Assembly (NCBI RefSeq): GCF_036898465.1
Contig: NZ_JARUMJ010000001.1
Coordinates: 5,456,001-5,520,000, forward strand
Origin: Streptomyces sp. B21-105
Lineage (GTDB): Bacteria > Actinomycetota > Actinomycetes > Streptomycetales > Streptomycetaceae
Length of the DNA stretch: 64,000 nucleotides
Direction: 5' to 3'
This document shows positions 1 to 10,922 of this stretch, piece after piece. Under the pieces are notes generated by a model that was not told the DNA's origin, did no database searches, and worked only from the letters and a program-made list of their open reading frames with translations. Each line of letters begins with the position of its first letter. The stretch's first letter is position 1. Both the position numbers and the translations under genes were made by a program.

Positions 1-1200
1 AAGGCCGGACTCGACGTACTCCTCCTCGAGAAGACCGAGTTCCCCCGCGAGAAGGTCTGCGGCGACGGACTCACCCCGCGCGCCACCAAGCAGCTGGTGG
101 CCATGGGCATCGACATCTCCGAGGAGGCAGGCTGGCTGCGCAACAAGGGCCTGCGCATCATCGGCGGCGGCGTCCGCCTCCAGCTGGACTGGCCCGATCT
201 GGCCTCCTTTCCCGACTACGGGCTCGTCCGCAAGCGTGACGACTTCGACGAGCAGCTCGCCCGCCAGGCCCAGAAGGCGGGCGCCCGCCTCCACGAGCGC
301 TGCAACGTCGGCGCCCCGATCGTCGACGACCGCACCGGCCGCATCACCGGCGTGCACGCCAAGCTGGGGGAGGAGAAGCGCGAAGTCACCTTCCACGCCC
401 CGCTCGTGGTCGCCGCCGACGGCAACTCCACCCGTCTCTCGCTGGCGATGGGCCTGCACCGCCGCGAGGACCGCCCCATGGGCGTGGCCGTCCGCACCTA
501 CTTCACCTCCCCGCGCCACGAGGACGACTACCTGGAGTCCTGGCTGGAGCTGTGGGACCGCCGCGGTCCCGGCGAGGACCGACTGCTGCCCGGCTACGGC
601 TGGATCTTCGGCATGGGCGACGGGACGTCGAACGTCGGCCTCGGCGTGCTCAACACCTCCGACTCCTTCAAGGAGCTGGACTGGCGCGAGGTCCTCAAGG
701 CCTGGTGCGCGTCCATGCCGGAGGACTGGGGCTACACCCCCGAAAACATGACCGGCCCGATCCGCGGCGCCGCCCTCCCCATGGCCTTCAACCGCAAGCC
801 CCACTACACCAAGGGCCTGCTGCTGGTCGGCGACGCCGGGGGCCTGGTGAACCCGTTCAACGGCGAGGGCATCGCCTACGCCATGGAGTCGGGGCAGCTC
901 GCCGCCGACGTCATCGTGCAGGCCCACGCCCGCGCCACCCCCGGCCAGCGCGAACTCGCCCTGCAGCGGTACCCGCAGATCCTCGCGGACACCTACGGCG
1001 GCTACTACACGCTCGGCCGCGCCTTCGTGAAGCTCATCGGCAACCCGAAGGTCATGAAGATCGCGGCCCAGCGCGGCCTGACCCACCCGATGCTGATGAA
1101 GTTCACGCTGAAGATGCTCGCCAACCTGACGGACCCCACGGGCGGCGACGCGATGGACCGCATCATCAACGGCCTGAGCAAGGTGGCTCCCAAGGCCTGA
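1..1200 (+). CDS. Geranylgeranyl reductase family FAD-dependent oxidoreductase (5' partial)
   Basis: The frame is open from base 1, so the N-terminal Rossmann GxGxxG strand lies outside the window; 399 residues are visible. Seen: LLLEKTEFPREKVCGDGLTPRA, here cited as the KVCGDGL motif near residues 19-25, and the second FAD-contact motif LLVGDAGGLVNPFNGEGIAYA around residues 274-294, both typical of the GGR/MenJ family. The family reduces isoprenyl double bonds, for example of menaquinone or archaeal-type lipids, using FAD. Placement just before nuo and near a polyprenyl synthase makes menaquinone side-chain saturation the likeliest role, but this is inference. A hairpin follows the stop codon by 15 nt. 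Family is clear; the exact substrate is not. Confidence 0.88.
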   Translation, partial: KAGLDVLLLEKTEFPREKVCGDGLTPRATKQLVAMGIDISEEAGWLRNKGLRIIGGGVRLQLDWPDLASFPDYGLVRKRDDFDEQLARQAQKAGARLHERCNVGAPIVDDRTGRITGVHAKLGEEKREVTFHAPLVVAADGNSTRLSLAMGLHRREDRPMGVAVRTYFTSPRHEDDYLESWLELWDRRGPGEDRLLPGYGWIFGMGDGTSNVGLGVLNTSDSFKELDWREVLKAWCASMPEDWGYTPENMTGPIRGAALPMAFNRKPHYTKGLLLVGDAGGLVNPFNGEGIAYAMESGQLAADVIVQAHARATPGQRELALQRYPQILADTYGGYYTLGRAFVKLIGNPKVMKIAAQRGLTHPMLMKFTLKMLANLTDPTGGDAMDRIINGLSKVAPKA

Positions 1201-1215
1201 CCCGACCGGTGAGCC

Positions 1216-1248
1216 CGGCGGGCCCGCCCACGCGGTGAGGGCCCGCCG
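1216..1248 (+). terminator. Hairpin after the reductase gene
   Basis: A perfect 10-bp inverted repeat (CGGCGGGCCC / GGGCCCGCCG) with a 13-nt loop begins 15 nt after the stop codon. There is no T-run, as is common for Streptomyces terminators. Confidence 0.6.
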
Positions 1249-1301
1249 TTCGGCGGCCGACGCGCGAAGACTGCTTCCCGCCGGTCGGCCCGATGATGAA
1301 G

Positions 1302-1319
1302 TGCCCGACATGTCGGGCA
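1302..1319. promoter_or_regulatory. 18-bp perfect palindrome, operator-like
   Basis: TGCCCGACATGTCGGGCA is its own reverse complement over all 18 bases. A degenerate copy (GCCCCTGTGTCGGGC) follows at about 1326-1340. Two sites one to two helical turns apart suggest protein binding. No promoter is obvious because both flanking genes end here; a hairpin role is also possible. Confidence 0.35.
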
Positions 1320-1542
1320 TCTTCGCCCCTGTGTCGGGCGTGAACGAACAGCCGCAGCCCGACGGCCGCTGGGCGGCCGGCGAGACCTGCCTTCGCGGTG
1401 GCGCACGGTGACGAGCCGCCCGCCCGCCCCGCGTCAGGGCCGAGCACGCCCGAAGAGCCCGAAGGGTCAGGAAAGCCCGGAGGGCCAGGAACGCCCGAAG
1501 GGTCCGGAACGCCCGGAGAGTCGGAGTGCCGGAGAGAGCCCG

Positions 1543-1575
1543 AAGGGCCGCTGCCCCCGAGCGGCTGCGGCCCTT
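1543..1575 (-). terminator. Hairpin after the NlpC/P60 gene
   Basis: Nine-base arms AAGGGCCGC and GCGGCCCTT with a 15-nt loop lie 38 nt beyond the stop codon of the minus-strand NlpC/P60 gene. Confidence 0.5.
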
Positions 1576-1612
1576 GCGTGCGTGAGGCGCTTTCAGAGGC
1601 GCCCGGGGGCGG

Positions 1613-2419
1613 TCAGAGGACCCTCACCGCACCGCTCGGCGGGTCGTACGACAGAGGCTTCTCGGCCACGCCGGTGGACGGGTTCTGCGCACCGACGAAC
1701 ATGCCGTCGCCGACGTAGACCGCCACGTGGTAAGCGCTGCCCGCTTTGCCCCAGTAGAGGATGTCGCCGGGCTGCAGGTTGTCCAGGGACACCTGGGTGC
1801 CGACGGTCGACTGGTCCTGCGAGACGCGCGGCAGGTCGATGCCGACCTGCTTGAAGGCGGTCTGCATCAGGCCCGAGCAGTCCCAGGAGTTGGGGCCGGT
1901 TCCGCCGGAGACGTAGGCGTCACCGATCTGCGCCTTCACGAAGGCGATGACGGCCGCGGCCGAACCGGTCGCCGTGGAGCCGCTCGTGCTGCTGTAGCTG
2001 CTGCCGCTGCTCGCCGTCGTGGAGAGCGTGGTCCGCTCCGCGTTGCGCGTGGCACGCTCGGCGGCGGCCTTACGGGCGGCCTCGGCCTTCTTCTTCGCCG
2101 CGGCCTTGGCGTCGGCGAGGTCCTTCTTGGCCTCCTTGGCTGCGGCCGCGGCGGCCGCGTCACGCTCGGCGTGCAGCTGGTAGTTCGCCGCGGCCTGCTG
2201 CGTGGCCTGGGCGGACTGCGCGACCTGGGCGGCCAGGTCGCCGGTGAGCACGGGCAGTTCGAGCGTCTGCGTCACCGGCTCGGCGGCGTTGGCCGAGCCG
2301 GCTGCTGTGCCGACGGCCAGCGTGCCGAGAACACCACTGGCGACTCCGGCCCGCATCGCGATCGTCGACGCGCTGCGGCGGGGTTTCCGGTGGCTGCGTA
2401 TGTGAGCGGTGAGGGACAT
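1613..2419 (-). CDS. Secreted NlpC/P60 (C40) peptidoglycan hydrolase
   Basis: 268 residues from the chosen ATG. The N-terminus is an Arg-rich signal peptide with a hydrophobic core and a likely cut after SANA (about residue 46). An Ala/Lys-rich helical, probably coiled-coil segment spans about 70-125, then a Ser/Thr-rich linker, then an NlpC/P60 domain from about 155 to the end. The catalytic Cys181 sits in the WDCSG motif and His231 in YHVAV. The family cleaves D-Glu/meso-DAP-type bonds in stem peptides during growth and division. The frame is open upstream to 2476 (GTG), with another ATG at 2446; 2419 was chosen because it gives a normal signal peptide, but its ribosome site is weak, so the start is uncertain. 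I found no cyclic di-AMP riboswitch upstream of this one, unlike the lytic enzyme at 33 kb. Confidence 0.88.
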   Translation of the reverse strand: MSLTAHIRSHRKPRRSASTIAMRAGVASGVLGTLAVGTAAGSANAAEPVTQTLELPVLTGDLAAQVAQSAQATQQAAANYQLHAERDAAAAAAAKEAKKDLADAKAAAKKKAEAARKAAAERATRNAERTTLSTTASSGSSYSSTSGSTATGSAAAVIAFVKAQIGDAYVSGGTGPNSWDCSGLMQTAFKQVGIDLPRVSQDQSTVGTQVSLDNLQPGDILYWGKAGSAYHVAVYVGDGMFVGAQNPSTGVAEKPLSYDPPSGAVRVL

Positions 2420-3161
2420 GGGTACAACCGGTATCAGGGGCTCCTCCATACCTTCAAGAAACGTGTGCTGCGCCACAGTTGTTCAACGGACGCCCCAAAT
2501 TCCCCGCCTCGGGTTCTTTATTGACGCCGTAACGGACATTGCGGACGCACGTGATCAAGCCTGTGATCATGGTGTTTCGTATTTACGCCCGAATTGCCCC
2601 GCGCCTACCATCGGTCGCGACAGTTGGCCAAGCCCCGCTCCTGAGCGCCCCTCGCGGATGTGGCGGAGGTCACGGAACGGTTACCGAGACGGCTGCGTCT
2701 CGCGCCTGGCGGCAGGACGGCTTCCGCTCGTGAACGCGTGCACACGTCCACATCCGGCCCGACCCTCCCTCTGATGTGTGAACGCGGTCCTCTATCAGCA
2801 CTCTGCATCCATCTCCAATTTGCATGCAAGGGAAGCTTCTTGATATGGAGACGCCTCTGCGGCCTGCGGTGACGAGCGTAAATGTCACTTCTTGTGATCA
2901 CTCTGACGCTTCGCGTGCGAAGATCACCGCTGATACGATTTCATGATCGTTCGTCAGGTGGTGGAGATCACAAAGCTTGTGTAATACCCCGTGTCGCAGA
3001 TCACAGAGCGGCGGGCATAGGATGCGAGGCAGTTGGGCTTGTGACCTGCTTCACATGTTCGCGATCTTCGTCTGGACGGGCGGTGTTCGCGGGCCTGCGG
3101 GCCAGGTGGGAGTCCGATGTCATCGCCAGCAGTCAGTGCCGACTGAGAGGAGCGAGGAGCG
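2420..3161. other. Divergent promoter region between NlpC/P60 and nuoA
   Basis: About 740 bp without a convincing gene and visibly lower in GC than the coding DNA. It holds two GTGATCA direct repeats (2550-2570), a CTTCGC-GT-GCGAAG inverted repeat (about 2908-2921), a CACAAAGCTTGTG near-palindrome (2969-2981) and the Rex-type site at 3039-3056. A possible -10 element TAGGAT lies at 3018-3023. Short frames in it have no family features. Confidence 0.5.
3039..3056 (+). promoter_or_regulatory. Rex operator (ROP) upstream of nuoA
   Basis: TTGTGACCTGCTTCACAT matches the Rex consensus TTGTGAA-N4-TTCACAA closely: TTGTGA and TTCACA half-sites with the right spacing. Rex is the NADH/NAD+-sensing repressor of Streptomyces, and nuoA-N is an established Rex target in S. 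coelicolor. The site is 106 bp before the nuoA start and just downstream of a possible -10 (TAGGAT, 3018-3023), a position suited to blocking initiation. Expected effect: repression when NAD+ is plentiful relative to NADH, relief when NADH rises. Confidence 0.8.
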
Positions 3162-3521
3162 GTGAACGCGTATGCGCCCATCCTCGTACTGGGAGCCCTC
3201 GGGGCAGGCTTTGCGATCTTCTCCGTGGTCATGGCCACGCTGATCGGGCCGAAGCGGTACAACCGCGCCAAGCTCGAGGCCTATGAGTGCGGTATCGAGC
3301 CGACCCCCACGCCGGCCGGCGGCGGGCGCTTCCCCATCAAGTACTACCTGACGGCGATGCTCTTCATCGTCTTCGACATCGAGATCGTCTTCCTCTACCC
3401 CTGGGCCGTCACCTTCGACGCCCTGGGTGTCTTCGGGCTCGTGGAGATGCTGCTCTTCGTGCTCACCGTCTTCGTGGCGTACGCGTACGTGTGGCGCCGC
3501 GGCGGCCTGGAATGGGACTGA
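3162..3521 (+). CDS. nuoA: NADH-quinone oxidoreductase subunit A
   Basis: 119 residues with three predicted membrane helices (about 5-27, 62-85, 90-112), the usual size and layout of NuoA (ND3). The family motif with Tyr-Glu-Cys-Gly after the first helix (YECGIEPTP) and the [11 protein letters not shown] segment are both present. It is a membrane-arm subunit at the junction with the peripheral arm of complex I. The GTG start follows a GAGGAGC-type ribosome site. It is the first gene of a 14-gene operon; nuoB starts 14 nt after its stop. Confidence 0.96.
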   Translation: MNAYAPILVLGALGAGFAIFSVVMATLIGPKRYNRAKLEAYECGIEPTPTPAGGGRFPIKYYLTAMLFIVFDIEIVFLYPWAVTFDALGVFGLVEMLLFVLTVFVAYAYVWRRGGLEWD

Positions 3522-3535
3522 GGGGCCTTTAAGTC

Positions 3536-4086
<551 letters not shown>

Positions 4087-4090
<4 letters not shown>

Positions 4091-4872
4091 GCGACGAGAA
4101 CGGCGCCCACGGCGCGAACGGCTCCTCGAACGGGGTGAACGGTTCCTCGGACGGGGTGAACCCCGAGAAGGACCTCTCCGCCTCCAACCTCCCGGGCCAG
4201 CGCGGCCAGGGCGGGGAGGAGGTCCGCGTCCAGCGCGGCATGTTCGGCGCCGACAACGGCGGCGACACCTCCGGATACGGCGGCCTGGTCCGCTCGATCC
4301 GGCTCCCGGGGGCGGCGAGCCGGCCCTACGGCGGCTGGTTCGACGAGGTCGCCGACGAGCTGGAGGGCGCACTGGAGGAGCAGGGCCTCCTCCCCGCGAA
4401 CGCGATCGAGAAGACGGTCGTCGACCGCGACGAGCTCACCTTCCACATCGAGCGCGAGCACCTGCCACGCGTCGCCCGCACCCTGCGCGACGACCCCGCC
4501 CTGCGCTTCGAACTCTGCACCGGCGTCAGCGGCGTGCACTACCTGCATGACAAGGGGCGCGAACTGCACGCCGTCTACCACCTGCGCTCGATCACCCACA
4601 ACCGGCTGATCCGCCTGGAGGTCAGCGCCCCGGACGCCGACCCGCGCATCCCGTCCCTGGTCCCCGTGTATCCCACCAACGACTGGCACGAACGCGAGAC
4701 GTACGACTTCTTCGGGATCGTCTTCGACGGCCACCCGGCCCTGACGCGGATCATGATGCCGGACGACTGGCCGGGCCATCCGCAGCGCAAGGACTATCCC
4801 CTCGGCGGCATCCCCGTCGAGTACAAGGGCGCCCAGATCCCGGCTCCGGACCAGCGGAGGTCGTACTCGTGA
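4087..4872 (+). CDS. nuoC: NADH-quinone oxidoreductase subunit C
   Basis: 261 residues. The first 80 or so are a low-complexity Asn/Gly/Ser-rich extension typical of actinobacterial NuoC. The conserved 30-kDa domain follows, with the signature [16 protein letters not shown] near residues 200-215 and RKDYPLGG after it. It is a connecting subunit of the peripheral arm next to NuoD and NuoB. The GTG start at 4087 overlaps the nuoB stop; this start was chosen over open frame further upstream, which runs inside nuoB. Confidence 0.95.
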
Positions 4873-6203
4873 GCACGCAGTCATCAGCCGCGTCCGCCTC
4901 GGCGCGCGAGACCACAGAGGGCACCGTATACACGGTCACCGGCGGCGACTGGGACGAGGTCGTCCAGTCCGCGGCCCGCGCCGACGACGAGCGCATCGTC
5001 GTCAACATGGGCCCCCAGCACCCCTCCACCCACGGGGTGCTCCGCCTCATCCTGGAGATCGAGGGCGAGACGGTCACCGAGGCCCGCTGCGGCATCGGCT
5101 ACCTCCACACCGGCATCGAGAAGAACCTCGAGTACCGCACGTGGACGCAGGGCACCACGTTCGTGACGCGCATGGACTACCTGACGTCCTTCTTCAACGA
5201 GACCGCCTACTGTCTCGCCGTCGAGAAACTCCTCGGCATCGAGGACCAGATCACCGAGCGAGCCAAGATCATCAGGGTGCTCCTGATGGAGCTGAACCGG
5301 ATGTCGTCGCACCTGGTGTGCATCGCCACGGGCGGCATGGAGCTCGGCGCCACCACGATCATGATCTACGGATTCCGTGATCGTGAAATGATTCTCGACA
5401 TCTACGAGCTCATCACGGGCCTGCGGATGAACCACGCGTACATCCGCCCCGGCGGACTCGCCCAGGACCTGCCACCGGGCGCGGTGGACCAGATCCGCGA
5501 GTTCGTGAAGAAGATGAAGAAGAACCTCCCCGAGTACGACAAGCTCGCCACCGGGAACCCCATCTTCAAGGCCCGCATGCAGGACGTCGGCTATCTCGAC
5601 CTGGCCGGCTGCATGGCCCTCGGCGCCACCGGCCCGATCCTGCGCTCCACCGGCCTGCCGCACGACCTGCGCAAGACCCAGCCCTACTGCGACTACGAGA
5701 CGTACGACTTCGACGTCCCGACCGCCGACTCCTGCGACTCCTACGGCCGCTTCCTGATCCGTCTGGAAGAGATGCGCCAGTCGCTCAGGATCGTCGAGCA
5801 GTGCCTGGACCGGCTGCAGCCCGGTCCGGTCATGGTCGCCGACCGGAAGATCGCCTGGCCGGCCCAGCTGGCACTGGGCCCCGACGGTCTCGGCAACTCC
5901 CTCGACCACATCAAGAAGATCATGGGCACGTCCATGGAGGCCCTGATCCACCACTTCAAGCTGGTCACCGAGGGCTTCCGCGTGCCGCCGGGCCAGGCGT
6001 ACTCGGCGGTCGAGTCGCCCAAGGGCGAGCTCGGGGTGCACGTCGTCTCCGACGGAGGCACCCGCCCCTACCGGGTCCACTTCCGGGACCCGTCCTTCAC
6101 CAACCTGCAAGCCATGGCGGCGATGTGCGAGGGCGGCCAGGTCGCCGACGTCATCGTCGCCGTCGCGTCCATCGATCCCGTGATGGGAGGCGTCGACCGG
6201 TGA
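4869..6203 (+). CDS. nuoD: NADH-quinone oxidoreductase subunit D
   Basis: 444 residues, normal for an actinobacterial NuoD (49-kDa subunit). The hallmark [14 protein letters not shown] near residue 47 forms part of the quinone-binding pocket together with NuoB and NuoH. The related [NiFe]-hydrogenase large-subunit fold is otherwise without metal-ligating cysteines, as expected. The GTG start overlaps the nuoC stop and the stop overlaps the nuoE GTG. This is the only NuoD in the window; the second cluster lacks one. Confidence 0.97.
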   Translation: MSTQSSAASASARETTEGTVYTVTGGDWDEVVQSAARADDERIVVNMGPQHPSTHGVLRLILEIEGETVTEARCGIGYLHTGIEKNLEYRTWTQGTTFVTRMDYLTSFFNETAYCLAVEKLLGIEDQITERAKIIRVLLMELNRMSSHLVCIATGGMELGATTIMIYGFRDREMILDIYELITGLRMNHAYIRPGGLAQDLPPGAVDQIREFVKKMKKNLPEYDKLATGNPIFKARMQDVGYLDLAGCMALGATGPILRSTGLPHDLRKTQPYCDYETYDFDVPTADSCDSYGRFLIRLEEMRQSLRIVEQCLDRLQPGPVMVADRKIAWPAQLALGPDGLGNSLDHIKKIMGTSMEALIHHFKLVTEGFRVPPGQAYSAVESPKGELGVHVVSDGGTRPYRVHFRDPSFTNLQAMAAMCEGGQVADVIVAVASIDPVMGGVDR

Positions 6204-7072
6204 CCACCTCTTCTTCCGAGCGGGGCGTCAGCCTGGGCATGCCCGAACTGCCCGCACCCGCCTACCCGGACGACGTCCGAGCCCGGCTGGAGGCGGACGC
6301 GCGCGAGATCATCGCCCGCTACCCCGACTCCCGGTCCGCGCTCCTGCCGTTGCTGCACCTCGTGCAGTCGGAGGAGGGGCACGTCACGCGCACCGGGATG
6401 CGCTTCTGCGCCGACGTGCTGGACCTCACCACCGCCGAGGTCACCGCGGTCGCCACCTTCTACACGATGTACCGGCGCGGCCCCAGCGGCGACTACCAGG
6501 TGGGTGTCTGCACCAACACGCTGTGTGCGGTGATGGGCGGCGACGCGATCTTCGATGAGCTCCAGGAGTACCTGGGTGTCGGCAACGGTGGGACCACCGA
6601 CGACAAAAAGATCACTCTGGAGCACATCGAGTGCAACGCGGCCTGCGACTTCGCGCCGGTCGTGATGGTCAACTGGGAGTTCTTCGACAACCAGACCGTC
6701 CAGAGCGCTAAGCGCCTGGTGGACGACCTGCGGAGCGGTCGCACGGTGTCCCCGACGCGCGGGGCGCCGCTCTGCTCCTTCAAGGAGACCGCCCGCATCC
6801 TGGCGGGCTTCCCCGACGAGCGGGAGGGGGCCGTCGAGGCGAGCGGCAGCGCGGGACCGGCGTCGCTGGTGGGTCTTCGCCTGGCAAAGGGAGAGACCGC
6901 ATCCGCGCGCGTGGTCCACCCGCGTGACGGCGGGCCGCACGACGAGCCGCGGGACCGGGCCGTCCACGAGCCGTCGCCCACCGAGCACCTGAGTTCGCAC
7001 GACGCGCCGCAGGACACGTCGGCCTCCGACCCGGCTCACCCGGCAGGGCCTACCGCCGAGGAGGGGGAGTGA
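6200..7072 (+). CDS. nuoE: NADH-quinone oxidoreductase subunit E
   Basis: 290 residues. The 24-kDa thioredoxin-like [2Fe-2S] domain fills about residues 15-185, with ligands in VCTNTLC (near residue 104) and IECNAAC (near 144). It holds cluster N1a beside the NuoF FMN. The last 100 or so residues are a disordered, His/Asp/Pro-rich tail absent from short NuoE proteins such as that of E. coli (about 166 residues). The GTG start overlaps the nuoD stop, and the stop overlaps the nuoF start region. Confidence 0.96.
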   Translation: MTTSSSERGVSLGMPELPAPAYPDDVRARLEADAREIIARYPDSRSALLPLLHLVQSEEGHVTRTGMRFCADVLDLTTAEVTAVATFYTMYRRGPSGDYQVGVCTNTLCAVMGGDAIFDELQEYLGVGNGGTTDDKKITLEHIECNAACDFAPVVMVNWEFFDNQTVQSAKRLVDDLRSGRTVSPTRGAPLCSFKETARILAGFPDEREGAVEASGSAGPASLVGLRLAKGETASARVVHPRDGGPHDEPRDRAVHEPSPTEHLSSHDAPQDTSASDPAHPAGPTAEEGE

Positions 7073-8421
7073 TGACCTTGGCACCCGAGCTGAAAGGCGG
7101 CAGCCCCGAGAAGCTGCTCGCACCCGTGCTGTCGGCCTTCTGGGACGAGGACAGGTCCTGGAGCCTGGACGTCTACCGAAGGCACGAGGGATACGAGGGC
7201 CTCCGCAAGGCGCTCGCCATGTCGCCGGACGAACTGATCGCGTTCGTCAAGGACTCCGGTCTGCGCGGGCGAGGCGGCGCGGGATTCCCGACGGGTATGA
7301 AATGGCAGTTCATTCCCCAAGGGGATGGAAAGCCGCACTATCTAGTTGTCAACGCCGACGAATCGGAGCCCGGGACCTGCAAGGACATCCCGCTCCTCTT
7401 CGCGAACCCGCACAGCCTCATCGAGGGCATCGTGATCGCGTGTTACGCCATCAGGTCGTCTCATGCCTTCATCTATCTGCGTGGTGAAGTCGTTCCGGTT
7501 CTGCGACGGTTGCACGAGGCCGTGCGCGAGGCCTACGCGGCGGGCTATCTCGGCGAGAACATCCTGGGCAGCGGACTCGACCTGCAGCTCACCGTGCACG
7601 CCGGCGCCGGCGCGTACATCTGCGGTGAGGAGACCGCGCTGCTCGACTCGCTCGAAGGCCGCCGTGGTCAACCGCGGCTTCGTCCCCCCTTTCCTGCGGT
7701 CGCGGGCCTCTATGCGTGCCCGACTGTGGTGAATAACGTCGAGTCGATCGCGTCAGTTCCCGCCATCCTGCACAAGGGCAAGGAATGGTTCAGGTCGATG
7801 GGAAGCGAGAAGTCCCCGGGCTTCACGCTCTACTCCCTCAGCGGCCACGTCGCGAGCCCCGGCCAGTACGAGGCGCCGCTCGGCATCACCCTGCGCCAGC
7901 TCCTCGAGATGAGCGGCGGCATGCGACCCGGGCACCGGCTCAAGTTCTGGACGCCGGGCGGCTCCTCGACGCCGATGTTCACCGACGAGCACCTCGACGT
8001 CCCTCTTGACTACGAAGGAGTGGGGGCCGCGGGTTCCATGCTCGGCACGAAAGCCCTGCAGTGCTTCGACGAGACGACCTGCGTCGTGCGTGCCGTGACC
8101 CGGTGGACCGAGTTCTACGCCCACGAGTCCTGCGGCAAGTGCACGCCGTGCCGCGAAGGCACGTACTGGCTCGTGCAGTTGCTGCGTGACATCGAGGCGG
8201 GCAAGGGCTCCCTGTCCGATCTCGACAAGCTGAACGACATCGCCGACAACATCAACGGCAAGTCCTTCTGCGCCCTCGGCGACGGTGCCGCCTCGCCGAT
8301 CTTCTCCTCGCTCAAGTACTTCCGCGAGGAGTACGAGCAGCACATCACGGGCCGCGGCTGCCCCTTCGACCCGGCCAAGTCGACGGCGTGGGCGGACAAG
8401 CACACGGAGGTGAACGCATGA
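7069..8421 (+). CDS. nuoF: NADH-quinone oxidoreductase subunit F (NADH/FMN-binding)
   Basis: 450 residues. Seen in order: the glycine-rich [14 protein letters not shown]-binding loop near residue 67, the [21 protein letters not shown] segment near 183, and [12 protein letters not shown] near 350 for cluster N3 (a later Cys in FCALGDGA supplies the fourth ligand). It is the electron entry site of complex I, oxidising NADH. GTG at 7069 is followed directly by ATG at 7072; the GTG overlaps the nuoE stop, while ATG would give a protein one residue shorter. Confidence 0.97.
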   Translation: MMTLAPELKGGSPEKLLAPVLSAFWDEDRSWSLDVYRRHEGYEGLRKALAMSPDELIAFVKDSGLRGRGGAGFPTGMKWQFIPQGDGKPHYLVVNADESEPGTCKDIPLLFANPHSLIEGIVIACYAIRSSHAFIYLRGEVVPVLRRLHEAVREAYAAGYLGENILGSGLDLQLTVHAGAGAYICGEETALLDSLEGRRGQPRLRPPFPAVAGLYACPTVVNNVESIASVPAILHKGKEWFRSMGSEKSPGFTLYSLSGHVASPGQYEAPLGITLRQLLEMSGGMRPGHRLKFWTPGGSSTPMFTDEHLDVPLDYEGVGAAGSMLGTKALQCFDETTCVVRAVTRWTEFYAHESCGKCTPCREGTYWLVQLLRDIEAGKGSLSDLDKLNDIADNINGKSFCALGDGAASPIFSSLKYFREEYEQHITGRGCPFDPAKSTAWADKHTEVNA

Positions 8422-10922
8422 CGGTGACCACCAGCGCTCCCTCCGGAGGCGGCGAGGCGGCGGTCCCGCCGGAAGATCTCGTGACGTTGACGATCGACGG
8501 CGCCGAGATCAGCGTGCCCAAGGGCACCCTGGTCATCCGGGCCGCCGAACAGCTCGGCATCGAGATCCCCCGCTTCTGCGACCATCCCCTCCTCGACCCC
8601 GCAGGCGCCTGCCGCCAGTGCATCGTCGACGTCGAGGGCCAGCGCAAGCCGATGGCGTCCTGCACGATCACGTGCACGGACGGCATGGTGGTGAAGACCC
8701 ACCTCACCTCGCCGGTCGCCGAGAAGGCGCAGCACGGTGTGATGGAGCTCCTCCTCATCAACCACCCCCTCGACTGCCCGGTCTGCGACAAGGGCGGCGA
8801 GTGCCCCCTGCAGAACCAGGCCATGTCGCACGGGCAGGCCGAGTCCCGCTTCGAGGGCAGGAAGCGGACCTACGAGAAGCCCGTCCCGATCTCCACCCAG
8901 GTGCTCCTCGACCGGGAGCGGTGTGTGCTGTGCGCGCGCTGCACCCGGTTCTCGAACCAGGTGGCGGGCGACCCGATGATCGAGCTGCTCGAGCGGGGCG
9001 CGCTGCAGCAGGTCGGCACCGGCGAGGGCGACCCCTTCGAGTCGTACTTCTCCGGCAACACCATCCAGATCTGCCCGGTCGGCGCGCTGACCTCGGCGGC
9101 GTACCGATTCCGCTCCCGGCCGTTCGACCTGGTCTCCTCGCCGTCGGTCTGCGAGCACTGCTCCGGCGGCTGCGCCACCCGCACCGACCACCGGCGCGGC
9201 AAGGTGATGCGGCGGCTGGCCGCCGACGACCCCGAGGTCAACGAGGAGTGGATCTGCGACAAGGGGCGCTTCGCGTTCCGGTACGCGCAAGCGCGGGACC
9301 GGCTCGACACGCCTCTGGTGCGCAACGCCGAGGGGGACCTCGTACCGGCTTCCTGGCCGGAGGCCCTGCAGATCGCGGCTCAGGGCCTGCTGGCGTCGCG
9401 CGGCAGGACCGGCGTCCTGACCGGCGGACGTCTCACCGTCGAGGACGCCTACGCCTACAGCAAGTTCGCGCGCGTGGCGCTCGACACGAACGACATCGAC
9501 TTCCGCGCGCGGGTGCACAGCGGCGAGGAGGCCGACTTCCTGGCCGCCCGCGTCGCCGGCCGCGGCCGCGATCTCGACGGCACGGGCGTCACGTACTCCT
9601 CCCTGGAGAAGGCGCCCGCCGTCCTGCTGGTCGGGTTCGAGTCGGAGGAGGAGGCGCCCGGCGTCTTTCTGCGGCTGCGCAAGGCCTGGCGGGGGCACCG
9701 CCAGCGGGTGTTCTCGCTGGCCACGCATGCCACGCGAGGTCTGGAGAAGGCGGGCGGCACACTGCTGCCGGCCGCTCCGGGCACCGAGACCGAGTGGCTG
9801 GACGCGCTGGCGAGCGGCGTCGGTCTGGCGGACGCGGGCGGCACGGCCGCGGAAGCGCTGCGGGCCGAGGGCGCGGTGATCGTCGTCGGCGAACGGCTGG
9901 CCGCGGTGGCGGGCGGGCTCACCGCCGCGGCGAGGGCCGCCTCGGCGACCGGTGCCCGGCTGGTGTGGATTCCGCGCCGGGCGGGGGAGCGGGGCGCGAT
10001 CGAGGCGGGCGCCCTGCCGTCGCTGCTGCCGGGCGGCCGTCCGGCCACCGACCCCCGCGCGCGTGAGGAGGTCGCCGCGGCCTGGGGCCTGGCCGAACTC
10101 CCGCATCGCTACGGCCGGGACACCGGGCAGATCGTCGAGGCCGCCGCCTCCGGCGAACTACAGGCGTTGCTGGTCGCGGGCGTCGAGGTCGCGGATCTGC
10201 CCGACCCGGCACGCGCGCGTGAGGCGCTGGCCGAGGCCGGCTTCGTGGTGTCGCTGGAGCTGCGGCCCGGCGAGGTCACCGAGCACGCCGACGTCGTCCT
10301 CCCGGTGGCCGCGGTCGCCGAGAAGCCAGGCACCTTCCTCAACTGGGAGGGCCGGCTCCGCTTCTTCGAGGCGGCCCTGAAGCCCGACCAGATGGCCCGC
10401 CGTGCGGCGCCTGCCGACGCGCGCGTGCTGCAGATGCTCGCCGACGCCATGGACGTCCATCTCGGCCTGCCGGATCTGCGCACCGCCCGTGCGGAGCTCG
10501 ACCGGCTCGGGGCCTGGGAGGGCTCCGGCGCCGCCGATCCCACGGAGCCGGCCGCGCAGTTGCCGCGCCCCGCGGCCGGGGAGGCCGTCCTCGCCGGGCA
10601 TCGTCTGCTGCTCGACCAGGGCGTCCTCCAGCAGGGCGACGAGGCGCTCGCCGGGACCCGGCACGCGGCCCACGCGCGCGTGTCGGCTGCCACGGCCGCC
10701 GAGGCCGGCGTCAAGGACGGCGACCTGCTCGCCGTCACCGGGCCCGCCGGAACGGTCGCGCTGCCGCTGCGGATCACCGAGATGCCCGACCGGGTGGTCT
10801 GGCTCCCGCTGAACTCCACCGGCCGGGGCGTCGCCTCCGACTCCGGAGCCACGCCCGGCTCCCTCGTACGCATCGGCCCGGCGACGCTCACCGCCGACGC
10901 CCCCAAGGAGGTGGAGGCATGA
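8418..10922 (+). CDS. nuoG: NADH-quinone oxidoreductase subunit G
   Basis: 834 residues. The N-terminal [2Fe-2S] ferredoxin domain has [16 protein letters not shown] near residues 53-71, then a His/Cys motif for N5 ([17 protein letters not shown] near 115-131) and the four-Cys N4 site ([10 protein letters not shown] and ICPVGALTS). The Cys set for N7 (CEHCSGGC near 245) is also present. A molybdopterin-oxidoreductase-like domain without cofactor fills the rest. It carries electrons from NuoF/E to NuoI. The ATG at 8418 overlaps the nuoF stop (ATGA); the open frame 30 nt upstream is inside nuoF. Confidence 0.96.
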   Translation: MTVTTSAPSGGGEAAVPPEDLVTLTIDGAEISVPKGTLVIRAAEQLGIEIPRFCDHPLLDPAGACRQCIVDVEGQRKPMASCTITCTDGMVVKTHLTSPVAEKAQHGVMELLLINHPLDCPVCDKGGECPLQNQAMSHGQAESRFEGRKRTYEKPVPISTQVLLDRERCVLCARCTRFSNQVAGDPMIELLERGALQQVGTGEGDPFESYFSGNTIQICPVGALTSAAYRFRSRPFDLVSSPSVCEHCSGGCATRTDHRRGKVMRRLAADDPEVNEEWICDKGRFAFRYAQARDRLDTPLVRNAEGDLVPASWPEALQIAAQGLLASRGRTGVLTGGRLTVEDAYAYSKFARVALDTNDIDFRARVHSGEEADFLAARVAGRGRDLDGTGVTYSSLEKAPAVLLVGFESEEEAPGVFLRLRKAWRGHRQRVFSLATHATRGLEKAGGTLLPAAPGTETEWLDALASGVGLADAGGTAAEALRAEGAVIVVGERLAAVAGGLTAAARAASATGARLVWIPRRAGERGAIEAGALPSLLPGGRPATDPRAREEVAAAWGLAELPHRYGRDTGQIVEAAASGELQALLVAGVEVADLPDPARAREALAEAGFVVSLELRPGEVTEHADVVLPVAAVAEKPGTFLNWEGRLRFFEAALKPDQMARRAAPADARVLQMLADAMDVHLGLPDLRTARAELDRLGAWEGSGAADPTEPAAQLPRPAAGEAVLAGHRLLLDQGVLQQGDEALAGTRHAAHARVSAATAAEAGVKDGDLLAVTGPAGTVALPLRITEMPDRVVWLPLNSTGRGVASDSGATPGSLVRIGPATLTADAPKEVEA

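Larger units (their letters stand above)
1201..1612. other. Convergent intergenic region, 412 bp
   Basis: This lies between the ends of two convergent genes. It holds a hairpin for each gene, an 18-bp palindrome (1302-1319) and a degenerate array of GCCCGAAGG/GCCCGGAGG-like units at about 1447-1545. Open frames here read only low-complexity Pro/Gly/Glu/Arg peptides, and I do not accept them as genes. Confidence 0.5.

Noticed and set aside
1398..1718. Short plus-strand frame in the convergent gap after the reductase
   Set aside because: It is made of the degenerate GCCCGAAGG repeat and then antisense NlpC/P60; it has no ribosome site.
2969..2981. CACAAAGCTTGTG as a second Rex site
   Set aside because: The half-sites face the wrong way (CACAA...TTGTG instead of TTGTG...CACAA) and the spacing is too short.
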